Below, piece by piece: positions 32,944 through 43,300 of a DNA stretch of 64,000 nucleotides. The position numbers and the translations under genes are program-made. Position 1 is the stretch's first letter; every line of letters begins with the position of its first letter. The DNA is from Haplomitrium mnioides. Taxonomy: Eukaryota > Marchantiophyta > Haplomitriopsida > Calobryales. The stretch is from assembly GCA_049999725.1 (NCBI GenBank), contig JBNGIS010032224.1:1-64000 (forward strand), written 5' to 3'. Under the pieces are notes generated by a model. That model worked only from the letters and a program-made list of their open reading frames with translations, was not told the origin of the DNA and did not search any database.

Positions 32944-33395
32944 CAAATGTTGTGGTCGACTGCACAACAAACCTCCAACAGTTATCCTTAGTGAAGGGTT
33001 TGGAATCATCATGCAACATTCTTCAAGATTATAATTGTAAGGAATGTCAGCAATTGCTAAAGTGAAACATCTAGGTTTCACCAATCCCTTCAACTATCGA
33101 GCATTAGCCTCTCCGTGGAATTGAAAAAATGCCACGTTGAGTCCATGGATATAGAACATTAAGTCCTCATCTTGCTTTTCAGGCCCTTCTTTGGTTAGAG
33201 GGGCAACAACTTCATTTGATGTCTTTCCTTCTACTCTCTTGCTTTTTGGCAATGGAGCAGAAAAGCAATAGGGTAGGATACAAGAGTTGAGGCCTAGTCT
33301 TCATCTGCAGAGGCTTCTTCGAGCCCCAATTTCTTTCGCCATTTTGTAGTGGCCATCAATTTTTTGGCAAGTTGCTATTTGAGTGTTTTGTCCTC
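32944..33395 (-). pseudogene. X1 gene A exon 3
   Basis: Bounded by a minus-strand acceptor ctctgtacag (33396-33405) and donor gtaggtttt (starting at 32943). The peptide pieces are LVSYP.AFLLHCQKARE, EDLMFYIHGLNVAFFQFHG, LKGLVKPRCFTLAIADIP and LRITVGGLLCSRPQHL. The X2 exon 3 (51140-51720) shows the same order: LVSYPPTFLLHCQNARQ, EDGLNVVYYQVYG, LKKFIKP, IANIFHGCNLRL. Splice sites fall at the same codon in both copies. Contains one or two stops and a frameshift. The following intron hosts the copia element. Confidence 0.68.
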
Positions 33396-33479
33396 CTGTA
33401 CAGAGCACAGAGAAACAAGTTAGAGGAGAAAAAAAAGCAAAAACTTTATCTTAAAATAAGAACAATGCTACAAGCACGT

Positions 33480-33775
33480 TTGGACTCTCAAGTCCATGCT
33501 TGCATGGACTCAAGGTCCTTTTACGTAGGGACTCAAGAGTCCATGAGCGCATGGTCTCAAGAGTCCATGCAAGCATGGACTTGAGAGTCCAAGCTTGCTT
33601 GGACACTAAGTCCATGTGTGCATGGACATTTAAGTCCATATGCACATGCTTGAGTTTATGCAAGCATGAACCTGAGATTTTGTGCACATATGACTGTAGA
33701 GTCCATGCTTGTAGGGACTCTTGAAACCATACGTGCATAGACTTGAGATTCCATTCGTTGAGAGACTTGAAAACC
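33480..33775. repeat. 24-bp palindromic-repeat array in X1 gene A intron 2
   Basis: About 12 contiguous units, starting at positions such as 33492, 33515, 33539, 33563, 33587, 33610 and 33634 (steps of 23-24 bp). The best units read gtccatgcaagcatggactt and gtccatgtgtgcatggacat: a perfect inverted repeat GTCCATG..CATGGAC around a 4-base centre. There are no unique spacers; units abut. Because 24 is a multiple of three, the array produces spurious open frames on both strands with 8-residue repeats. Confidence 0.92.
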
Positions 33776-33832
33776 TTTAAATACAATTTCAAAACAACTT
33801 TAGAAAGAGAATTGGAAAAAAAAAACACTTGC

Positions 33833-35320
33833 CAACAATTTATCAAAACTTTAGTAAAATGATGATGTCTTCGACTCCTTAGTGTGGCTGGGATACTCCA
33901 TCCTTGCTTCTTCCAAAGACTTGCTATACATCTTGAAGAAAAATGATTTCACCATCATGGCTAAAACCTTATGTATTTCAATTTATGAGACATTTCTTCA
34001 ATTGAAAACTCTCTGGCTTCCACACGTTTCAAAACAAGCATTTTTATTTTGTCAAGAAGACCCTAAAAGGACCTCCACAATATCCAATTCATATCCTCCA
34101 TTCTTAAAGATCCTTTGGCCTTTGGCTTCTGGCCTTTTATAGTATTCTTCTCCCACAACGCAAAAATGCTCTGTTGTAATTCCTTGAGCTCTCCACTTTT
34201 TAATGCCAACTAGAATCAATTGTCTTGAGAAGTGACGGTCTATTCAAGAGTGAACTTTGGCTTTATCTCCAAAGTCTCTAGCTCCAATTCTCTTTTTTAA
34301 TTTTTGGGATGACACCATTCCACTTTCCATGTACTTTTGATGTCAATACTCGACCTTTTGAATAGATGTCATTTCCAACCTATACCATTGGTCGTAATTG
34401 TCATCGATTATGAAGATACATGCTTCTATTGGTGTTAGCCCTATGTAGACATAACAATTATAGAGTGATTGCATGGGATGTTTTGCTCCATATTTGGTGA
34501 TTAAAAGCTACCTTGCGATAGCACTCTGATTTCCTCTTGCATTCTTGTATTTGTACTTATCAGAGTTCTTTAGATCAAACTCTAACTTATTTTTTTAACC
34601 CACATTTTGGGTCCACCACAACAATGAAAAAACCATGCGCATACTTGTTTGTAAGCATTCTCGATGCCAAAAGCTCCACAAAATCTTCATTTAATCTCCT
34701 AATCTGGAATGGCCTCCTAATCTATTCTAAGTTTTGGAAGCTTCATATTCTCGAACCGAACTGTTGTAGTTTCGAAACGGAATCTGCATCGCTAGATGGC
34801 AGATTCTCGAGTCTTGTTCTTGTCTTCCTCAGACACTGTTTGAGGATTCATTTGCTCTTGTTCCTAGAAGGTCTACAATCCCTTGTGCGATTGATTTTTT
34901 GATCTTGAGGTTGGAGCTTGCACTGACTCTGGCTCTACTTCCTTGTTTGAGCTGCTAGGAGTTGAAGATGAAGGGGCAGCAGAAGACGAACTAGTTGAAG
35001 ATGGCGAGGGTATCGGCTCCTCTTCAACAAAAGGTGAGAGCACAAGTTTTTTCTTGGTTAGTGTCTGCCTTCTTTTTTTGGGAGCCTCGACTAGCTCCAC
35101 CTCCTTTCTTTTTTTTGCAGTAGATCGTCTACGTGTTGCTGCTAAAGTCATCAAAGCCGCACTTGGATGCGGCACAAGTTGTTGGATATGTACGCAAGGC
35201 TTGACTTTCAAAAATTGATAGAAATGGCAAGCTTCATAAAGCACCATTCTACCCACTTCACATCCAAGTAAGCGTTGACGAAGTTCGACAAATATTCAGA
35301 GAATTGGAAACCAAAAAAAA
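33833..35320 (-). pseudogene. X1 gene A exon 2 (basic, Ser/Pro-rich and conserved region)
   Basis: Minus-strand coding region. First VELRQRLLGCEVGRMVLYEACHFYQFLKV (in two parts), then a nuclear-looking basic segment (TRRRSTAKKRKEVELVEAPKKRRQ), then a low-complexity Ser/Pro/Thr segment (SPSSTSSSSAAPSSSTPSSS). The frame is then broken, with recognisable pieces VELLASRMLTNKYAHGFF, VVDPKCGLKK, VQIQECKRKSECYRKVAFN and ELKELQQSIFALWEK. The 3' end matches X2 exon 2, whose donor is gtaagt; here the donor is gcaagt at 33832. The 5' border is approximate. Function unknown. The basic stretches would suit a DNA-binding nuclear protein (inference). Confidence 0.55.
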
Positions 35321-35399
35321 AATGAAAATGTTAATGAGTTGACACAATTTTTTTTGAAAAGTTTAACAAGAGACAAAGAGTGTTTTAACCTTTGATCTA

Positions 35400-35620
35400 A
35401 GCCCAAAAATGCATTGTAGTTCATGCTTGCATGAACTAGAGAATCCATGCAAGCATGGACTTAGTAGTCCAATTGCGCAGGGAAGCGTAGGGATCACATG
35501 GTCCAAGCGTGCACATAGTTGGGAAACCAAACACGTTTGGACTTGAAAGTCCATGTCCGCATAGACTACCAAGTCCATGCGCAGATGGACTCCTATGTCT
35601 CCATGCGCAGGGACTTCTTA
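35400..35620. repeat. 24-bp palindromic-repeat array in X1 gene A intron 1
   Basis: About eight units of the same palindrome as at 33480 (for example gaatccatgcaagcatggact, aagtccatgtccgcatagact, aagtccatgcgcagatggact), with some units decayed. It lies between the exon 1 donor (35670) and exon 2. Confidence 0.88.
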
Positions 35621-35670
35621 GGAACTAAGAAATTAAAACAAATGACAAAAAAATATCTTTCTGATCTCAC

Positions 35671-36008
35671 CTTGTCGTCGTCAAAGGCCGAGTGCAGATT
35701 CTTGGTAAAGACGTCTCATGGCTTCATTGTATTGTAGCAAAATTTATTCGTGAGGCCTTAAGGATGGTAATGTTTGACTCTAACTGCACAAGCAGCCCTA
35801 TGTGGGCTCTATGCCCCTCTCAAGTCGTTGTAATTTGGACCCAAATGCCCATGTTAAAATTTTCATCTTCACCGTGAAAAAGGCAAAGATGATGGTCGAG
35901 GTCCTTTATCGTTCCACAACAAACTAGCCATTCGTAGTCTAGTTTTTATGGCTCTAAAACCTTAAGAACATCCAAGAGGTGGTTTGGCAGCATTGGTTTG
36001 TGATGCCA
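35671..36008 (-). pseudogene. X1 gene A exon 1
   Basis: Candidate first exon. ATG at 36006-36008 gives MASQTNAAKPPLGC before a stop. Later pieces are RMASLLWNDKGPRPSS and FNMGIWVQITTT, AHIGLLVQLESNITI. The minus-strand donor ..gacgacgacaag/gtgagatca follows at 35670. The frame shifts twice. No homologue of this exon survives in X2. The start codon choice rests on position only. Confidence 0.45.
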
Positions 36009-36971
36009 TTTTCTCCAAGGTAAAAACTAGTGAAATTCAAGGGCAAAAATCTTACATAAAAATGTTCACAAAGAGAGAAAGGCTCAAAAAATGGCAAATA
36101 ACAAGAAATTCTGAAAATGACGACAATAAGAAAAAAAAAACGGAAATTAAACTTGAGACATTGGAAAGAAACTTTCTATTATTGCTCGTTTTGTACCAAA
36201 ATTTCAAAAAATATGTTTTCCTGCCAAAAAATGATTTGCGGAGTTCTTGACATGTATGTTGGCGTGGTGCAAAAAAAAGTTAGTATGTAAAGCATTATTT
36301 GCTTGCATCTTTCTGATTTCTTTTTTTCATTTCCTTCGCAAAAACGCTACAAAGTGTCATTTTTTAAAGTTTTCTTTAAAAACACCTCTTTTGGGTATGT
36401 TAGTAGAAGTTGAGAATATTTGTAAAATAGTTTACTCAAATAGTTTCATTTTTATTGCTATTTATTAATGGCTGGAGTTTTCAAAGGCAAGAACATGTGA
36501 GAGTTTCAAGATTCATGCTTGCAAAAAATTGTTGCTTTTGGCCGACAACTAGAGATGGTTTCAAACTGATGTTTTGTGGAAGTAAGTGTTGGAATACCCA
36601 AAGCGTCAAATGTGATGGCGAGTATTTTGGGAAAAAGATGGTGTTGTTGAATCATATAGCTCTACTTAGGACGATCAAGCAAGTGAACCCTATGCACGTA
36701 TAGGATCAAGGATTGAACCCTCTCCGGGTATAGGGTCAAGAAGTGAACCCTATGTGCACATAGGATTAAAGAGTGAGCAACTTATGTTTACAACCTCAAA
36801 GAGGGAACCCAATGCTTGCATAGGATCCAAGACTCAACATTTTGAATGCACTAGATCTTTGTTCTTGGTCAAACAATCAAATATGAATCTTTCTTTGGCT
36901 ACTCCAACAGATCAATATAAAGATATTAAAGTCAAAATTTCCAGACGGTTGTGGACCTTTCTTTGTCATTA
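36009..36971. promoter_or_regulatory. Divergent intergenic region between X1 genes A and B
   Basis: About 1 kb separating the oppositely directed genes. Contains poly-A/T tracts, short open frames without motifs (36247-36703), and a second type of palindromic array at 36680-36840. A plus-strand acceptor-like tttgtcattag at 36961-36971 suggests that an untranslated first exon and intron of gene B may lie here. A shared promoter is inferred from the geometry; I cannot point to a clear TATA box. Confidence 0.4.
36680..36840. repeat. Variant palindromic array (aaccctatg..cataggat) upstream of X1 gene B
   Basis: Units such as gaaccctatgcacgtataggatcaa, gaaccctatgtgcacataggatta and gaacccaatgcttgcataggatcc, with a period of about 30 bp. 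The core is CCTATG..CATAGG instead of GTCCATG..CATGGAC, so it is a related but distinct palindrome. A single further unit (gatcctatgtgcgcataggat) lies at 37880 in a gene B intron. Confidence 0.85.
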
Positions 36972-39900
36972 GCAGATGAAAACAACAATATTCAAGATCC
37001 AAATGTGTTTGTCCAAAACAAAAAAAGCATAGAATCACTGGACGGTTCCAATTTTAGAGATGATTCATTGTCACCAATAGTACCACTCAAACAACGAGTG
37101 ATTTCTAATCAAGTTGGACCTCTTAATGAGATTGGGAGACCTTTAAGAAGCCAAACTCTCTTGGAGGAATCTTCAGACGACAATTTAGGAAATGGTTCTA
37201 GTAAAGAGTCTCAATCAACCAACATTTCATTAGAGCTATCGCTAAATGCACCAATTATTTTACAAAAAACATTTTCTAATGTTCAAAATATTGGTCAAGA
37301 TTTTGTTTCAGCATGATCTAGTTCTCCCAATCCTCATGGTGGTCTTCATCTTTTGGAAACTTACTTCAAAGAAACAAACAAGGTTATGGATTATGTTTAA
37401 GATTCTCAAGACGATGAATTATCTTCAATGGCTGGATTTGCCTACAAATCGAATCGACCAACACTACATAAGAATTATTTGTCTCGGCCAAAACCCAAAT
37501 GGATAAACACTTTACGTGAAAATTCTTTGCGGAAAGTCCATCATGACGAGAGCTTTGTGAAGAAAAAGCTCGATCCCATATGAATTTTGAAATTGAAGAG
37601 AATTTCACATTGTCGATATAATTGTTTGTTGTTGTGCAAGACATATTCTTTGAAAAAAAAATGAGAGAAACGTATTTTTGACAAAGAAAAAAAAATCAAA
37701 AGCCCATTGCTATATAAACAATATCAAGAATTGTTTTTGTTATTTGCAAATCTTATGTAGGTATAGGTTTTGCAATTTTTTTTTTCAAATCCAATTGTAG
37801 CAACGGTCAAAGCAAGACAAGATATTGATGTTATTGCTTTTGGTCCTTTACACATATATGATCAATTATTGTTTCCATTGATCCTATGTGCGCATAGGAT
37901 TTGTTGTTGTTTTTTTAATCCTTTGCGAACAAAAAGTCCAAACTACCTTTGAAATTGAAGTTTTAGCTTGTGACCTGTTGTGCGCAAATCTTGTATTTCT
38001 TCTCTAGAAACTTTTGATTATTTCAAGTCTAAGACTACTACTTATTGTGAATGTTATTCCAATTCTCCTATATTTAAATTGACTTAAGTTTATTTTTAAT
38101 ATTTTTATAAAATTTCACCTCTACCGATTCAAAGATTTGTGGAAGCTTATTTGAATATTTTTAGCATCTAAGGTTGTCTTTTGAAGTTTGAAACATCAAC
38201 ACATATTTTGATAAACTACTTTTATCTCTTTGGTGTTTTGGATGTTGCAGTCAAATATAATTGCCAATTGTTTTCTTTATCATGACCAACAAATAAAAGA
38301 AAGAACAAAACTTGCAAACAATCGAAGAAAATTTTATATTGACAATCAAAAGTACTTGGGAATTGTTATCAATGGAATGGATTAGAAGAAAACAACTATT
38401 CCACATTGACGTTCGCCACCAAAAAACATTGATAAAGATTTTTTGGTGGATGTCCATGTTGTTGGTGCCTTAATATTCAATCATGCTCTTTCTTCAAGGG
38501 TCTTCTTAACCTATGGAAACTTGAGAAGCGACTCCAATTTGACAGCTACGGTGTTCAATAGAATCTTATGTAACTTTGAAGAGCCGCTGCCTCCAATTTT
38601 GTATCTTTAGTTGGACAATATGACACGAGAGAAAAAGAATTCCATCTTATTTGGATATCTTAGTCTCATTATTGCCAAGAATATTTTCCAAAAAGTCAAG
38701 GTGGGATTTCTCATGGTTCGTCATACTCATGATCAAATCAATCAAATTTTTAGCAGATTCTCAAAATGTTTGAAACATGTCAAAGCTTTCACGATTACAA
38801 GTCTTAGCAATGCAGTCAAACTATTGTATAATCCTAAACTTCAGGTAACTCTTTCGATGGAAACTTGAGATTTTAAAATGTTTCTGCAACAACGTCCATC
38901 TCTGGTTCAAAGGATGCATGATACTACCTTTACTCAAAAATTTAGGTTCTAGTTGAATGATTCTAAGCCAAAGATTTGGAGCAAACAATTTTCAACAGAT
39001 GAATTTTGGTTACCTTCGGATGGTATTTGTCAAATCAAGTGCCTGCTTGAAGTGGACAGAGAAATTTTAGGTTCAATATTGATTCCTGTCAAGGTATATT
39101 CTGAAATTAAATGATCTCAAAAGGGAGAAAGAGAAGTTGATGTTGAGAAAGTGGTCTTTGCAATAAATGACAACATAAGTAAGAATTGCTACAAGTTCTT
39201 TATAGATTTTGATATTCAATGGTGGAATGAATTTTTTCTTACTCAACAAGAGATTGCGACTTACATCCTTGAAAGAAAAAAAACGAGGACTCAAAGAAGA
39301 ATTTACCTTTCCAGATTCACAACCAGCAAGTACTTGTAATGATTCTCAAAATGTTTATCTAGGTTCTCAACTTTATGCTCAATAGGCAGAAGAAGATGCT
39401 CCTGTACAACAAATAATTTTTACACGTCGAGCAATCTATGATGGAGCACCTATGCCACAAGAAGGGACTGTTTTACACAACCCTAGATACAACCACAAAC
39501 TTGGCAATCTATCTGAGGTTAAAGCTAGAATGGTTTTTTTTTGGAATGTTGTATCTCTCGATCCAAATAGCAGACCATTTTGGATTGCCAAAGTCCTCAA
39601 AGTTTTGTCATTTGATAAGGAAGAACCTCCAAATCCAAAATGAGTATGTGTTCAATGGTTTTCTTGCGAGGCTAAGGATGGATTTTCTCAAAAATACTTC
39701 CTAGAGAAAATAGCATCAACAAAAGGGAAATGCAAATCCAAGTTACATAATGATGCACTTGACATAACACAAATCACAATTTTGTCTTTTGATTTTCTTC
39801 TTATACAAAAAACAAAGTAAGAAAAACCAATCTAGCTACTATTAAATTTTAAATTTTATATTCAAATCTATTTGAATATAAAGGACAAAAAGCAATCAAT

Positions 39901-40011
39901 CTTGATCTATTTGAAAGAGATTCAATCAATGTTATTAACATTGAGGTAGATCATGTTACTATGTATAAATCTTCTGAAGCTCAATCCAAAGAAGTTGGCA
40001 CGAGTGACTAA
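36972..40011 (+). pseudogene. X1 gene B: DDE-type transposase candidate (DUF7869-like)
   Basis: Proposed catalytic gene of X1, with exons inferred from frame and splice signals. Exon 36972-37580 encodes a Ser/Asn/Asp-rich N-terminus, then LETYFKETNKVMDYV and LHKNYLSRPKPKWINTLRE. Exon 38251-38844 (acceptor gatgttgcag, donor cag/gtaact) carries FYIDNQKYLGIVINGMD, LTATVFNRILCNFEEPLPPILYL, LDNMTREKKNSILFGYL and VGFLMVRHTHDQINQIFSR. The order GMD, LDN..EKKN, GHTH-D-D/NQ matches, from memory, the family listed as DUF7869, thought to have an RNase H-like fold. GHTH is RHTH here. The C-terminal part (39340-39660) has RRAIYDGAPMPQEGTVLHNP and PFWIAKVLKVLSFDKEEPP with a following VQWFS, like a small reader-type domain. 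The end is a TAA at 40009-40011. Several stops and shifts. Confidence 0.62.
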
Positions 40012-40269
40012 AGTCATTTAAGAATCTTATTGTATATTTCATACTTTCAGTTTATATTGTAATTTAAGATTATTGTTTTTTAAAGTAACTCAGAATGTTA
40101 TGAAGGAGTTTGTTAAATTTATCTCCCACTTTGAATTTCTTAGTGTAAATCATTCCAAGTTGATTGTTATTCTGTGTGAATGAAACTTGAATCTTTAGTT
40201 TATATTTTCATTTGGTTTGTAAAATATTTTCTTATCCAAAATGCAACTATATTCTTTCTTTCTTTATTG

Positions 40270-40669
40270 NNNNNNNNNNNNNNNNNNNNNNNNNNNNNNN
40301 NNNNNNNNNNNNNNNNNNNNNNNNNNNNNNNNNNNNNNNNNNNNNNNNNNNNNNNNNNNNNNNNNNNNNNNNNNNNNNNNNNNNNNNNNNNNNNNNNNNN
40401 NNNNNNNNNNNNNNNNNNNNNNNNNNNNNNNNNNNNNNNNNNNNNNNNNNNNNNNNNNNNNNNNNNNNNNNNNNNNNNNNNNNNNNNNNNNNNNNNNNNN
40501 NNNNNNNNNNNNNNNNNNNNNNNNNNNNNNNNNNNNNNNNNNNNNNNNNNNNNNNNNNNNNNNNNNNNNNNNNNNNNNNNNNNNNNNNNNNNNNNNNNNN
40601 NNNNNNNNNNNNNNNNNNNNNNNNNNNNNNNNNNNNNNNNNNNNNNNNNNNNNNNNNNNNNNNNNNNNN
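40270..40669. other. Assembly gap (400 N)
   Basis: 400 N, 47 bases inside the right terminus of X1. Open frames that cross it are artefacts. Confidence 0.95.
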
Positions 40670-40716
40670 TTAAGATGTTCATGTTTTGAGTAGCCCATTC
40701 TTGGCTTAAAGTAGTG
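40670..40716 (-). repeat. Right terminus of X1
   Basis: Read inward from 40716 the sequence starts CACTACTTTAAGCCAAG and matches the end of X0 (inward from 16543) over about 40 bases, including ggctactcaaaacatgaac in both. The first five bases CACTA are intact only here. Confidence 0.75.
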
Positions 40717-40737
40717 ATTTCTCTTAGATGCAATTAA

Positions 40738-41779
40738 CGAAAAAATTAGATTTGATTAGTTTTCTTAAATATGTGTATATTTGAGTAAAAATGTAATTTT
40801 GTTCTTATTATAAATTTAAAGAAATTGAAAATTTATATAAGTATAATGTTTTAGTAAGACTGTAAGCTAAAATTTTTACAAATAAAAAATCTCTTGTAAA
40901 TCAAAAGCTATAATCAATCATAGTTTCAATACTACCTTGCAAAAAAGTCAAAACAAAAAGTATCTGAAGAGTATAAAATAAAAATACTATTATATACATA
41001 GAAAGCTTATTTTACAAGTTTTACAACAAGGTATAGTGCAGGAAAATTAAATAAGTGTTAAGGATTTTCTAGAGACTCTTCTAGAATAGGCTACAGAGGA
41101 GAAAAGTCAAGAAAAATCAAATTGCCTTTGAGTATTCTATGAGAATCTCAAAGTATCATCTTTGGATTTGTTTGAATGGAAAATTACAAGGCATTAGAGA
41201 ATTTAATCAATTGTTGAGATTCTTTGACAATGAAAGCTTCAAGTAAGAAGCTTTTTCTTGAAGAAGAAAACAAAAAGTATAGATACTTTAGAACTTAATA
41301 TTTAGAAGAGATAATAATCATAGATTCTTTATCTAAGGTGATAGAATATTTAGTTTTACTCTTAGTAATTATCTAGACTAGTATATAAAGAGGAGAAGGA
41401 GAGAGTAAAGGACACTTGACACTTGATACTTGACATGTGGGAGTGGCGAGTTCATACCTCGAGAGACCATTGGAGAAACACTTTGAGGAGATACTTTGAA
41501 GACTCATTAGAGGGCAAATACTTGAGGAAGGACTTTCCATAGAGTGAGGAGGGTGTTAAAAGTTAGAAAGGTAAGAGAAAGAGTGTTTTGTGTGAGAGCA
41601 TTTGGAGTAAAGTGTTGAGTATTTCAACGATATTTTGCATGAAGTACTTACACTTTGTAGACTTTGTAGAATTTGTTGTGTATTGATGAGTGCAACCACA
41701 CTTTAACCCCACTCTCATCTTCAATATACATTCAACATCAAATTCATATGAGGAAATTTTGGCAAAGCCTCTAGTTTCA
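40738..41779 (+). repeat. 5' LTR of gypsy C
   Basis: 1042 bp. Aligns end to end with 45636-46657 with obvious divergence (roughly 15-20% by eye) and small indels. Contains repeated short words (gacacttgacacttgatacttgac) near 41410. Confidence 0.8.
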
Positions 41780-43300
41780 CATTTTTTGTTTCGTTGCTTT
41801 TTGATAAGTGACTTTCCTTCCTTGGCAACATTGTTATATCAACAATTGTACACTCAAATAGAGTGGGTTTGGCCATTGGAACATGGGAGAGCATTTTCTT
41901 GAATCAAAGAGAGAATTTTGAATAGCTTTAATGGATAATTTAAGAATAACCATTGTGGTATAAGTGTTTATTGTGGCCAAAATACTAATGCGCCAAAGAT
42001 TGGTATACTAATTTGGAGTGGAAAGGATGGAGAACATCTTGGTAGACACTAGTCCATTTGTTTTTTCAATTCTAATTCAAGTCATTTGTTTGGTACATAT
42101 CTTTGTATTGTGGTAGTTGTGGTAGAAAAGAAAAGTCATTTGAGAACCAACATCAAGTTATTCAATCAAGATGGGCAAAATTTGTAGATTTTAAATATGC
42201 AAACATTGGAAATGGTTGGAATGATCAGACAATTGGTTGATATTGCTACCCGAATTTCTTGAACGAGAGTCTCAAAGATGGTGCAAAGAGCAAATGGGAG
42301 AAATTCTCGAACCATAGACAAGTTTGACAAAAGCTTTGGTGGATGAACTTCTTCCTCTAGAGAACTATGAGAAACTTCTCCAAGAAGCAACACACTTGAA
42401 GCAACGTAGGTGTGAAAAAGTACCTTAGTATACGGAGAGAGTAGACTACTTAGAGATACAACTAAAAATGTGTTTAGAAGTAGTGGTGGGGATGTGAATT
42501 CTCTAATGGTGGGAACTATAGCAACGTTAGCAAAACATTTTATGTCAGAGTTGAAAATTGAAATTTGAACAAAGCTCGAATATGAAAAGCCAACTACAAC
42601 AGCCGAGTCTTTGTAGATTGTCGCTAGAGATGGAGGAGAATGTGGAAGATGAGCAAAAGAAGAAGATTGCGGTGTTATCAATGATTGTACCACCAATGGC
42701 AATGGTAGTGGCTCCTCTTCTGCAAGCTCCAAATCCAAATATGAATGAGATATCAACATTGATTAAATGATTAAAGAAGTAGAGTTTGAATCTTATGAAG
42801 GCTTTGGAGAGAAAATCTAAAAATCAATCTAGGTCTAGTAAAAAAGGCCTAATACAACAAGTAAAATTGGAGAATACCATATGTTTTGGTTGCGGAGGAG
42901 CACTTTTCATCTAAAATTGCCTAAATCAATGGAATGGTGCCAACAAAAATATTGGACAAGGAGGTGTTAATCAAGCTGAAGAGAGGGTTATCGCCTCAGT
43001 TGACATTGAAAATTTCCTCACAGTGAGGTGGGAGAGAGTTCAATGGATTGAGGAGTGGACTTGTTGGCCTATGAAAGGAAAAGAGCACTAGTAAGCAAGG
43101 AGACAATAGGATCTAAACCATTACCAAGCTAAGAAAAGCACCACAATGTAGACATGACCAAAAATCCGAGTAAGCCAAGAAGGCGTTTGGAGATAGAAGA
43201 CTTCTTCATTTCAAAGCATCAAAATAAGTACAATGTAGTGAAAGATATTGGAAATTTACAAGCCATTGTTGAAGGATTATTTTCCTCTTCATTCATTGTG
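41780..43300 (+). pseudogene. Gypsy C gag region
   Basis: Broken coding region. The recognisable part is near 42880: ENTICFGCGGALFI, where CxxCGG is the start of a gag zinc knuckle and the His/Cys half is lost. Short open frames at 42558-42770 give a charged then hydrophobic peptide of no clear family. Placed as gag by position between LTR and RT. Confidence 0.5.

Larger units (their letters stand above)
18754..40716. mobile_element. X1: two-gene DNA-transposon-like element with CACTA-like ends
   Basis: Proposed boundaries are set by terminal motifs: left TGATACTTTGAACTAGAAG at 18754, and right ..GGCTTAAAGTAGTG at 40716, which read inward is CACTACTTTAAGCC. Without the later copia insertion (20426-32914) the element is about 9.5 kb including two N gaps. 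It carries gene A (minus, four exons) and gene B (plus, transposase candidate), which diverge from about 1 kb of shared upstream DNA, and several arrays of a 24-bp palindrome. A related copy, X2, lies at 50521-53439. CACTA-type ends and subterminal repeats fit the En/Spm (CACTA) superfamily, but gene B does not resemble plant Tnp2/TnpD proteins. Target duplications do not match (aca versus att), so the two ends are paired by inference. Confidence 0.6.

Noticed and set aside
33480-33775. CRISPR array
   Set aside because: Repeats are palindromic and abut each other with no unique spacers, the surroundings are plant transposons with introns, and there are no cas genes.
33372-33846. Open frames on both strands (for example 33451-33846 minus, 33500-33724 plus)
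   Set aside because: They are by-products of the 24-bp (eight-codon) tandem palindrome and encode the same 8-residue repeat on either strand.
40180-40733. Long open frames of 144-177 codons
   Set aside because: They consist almost entirely of the 400-N gap.
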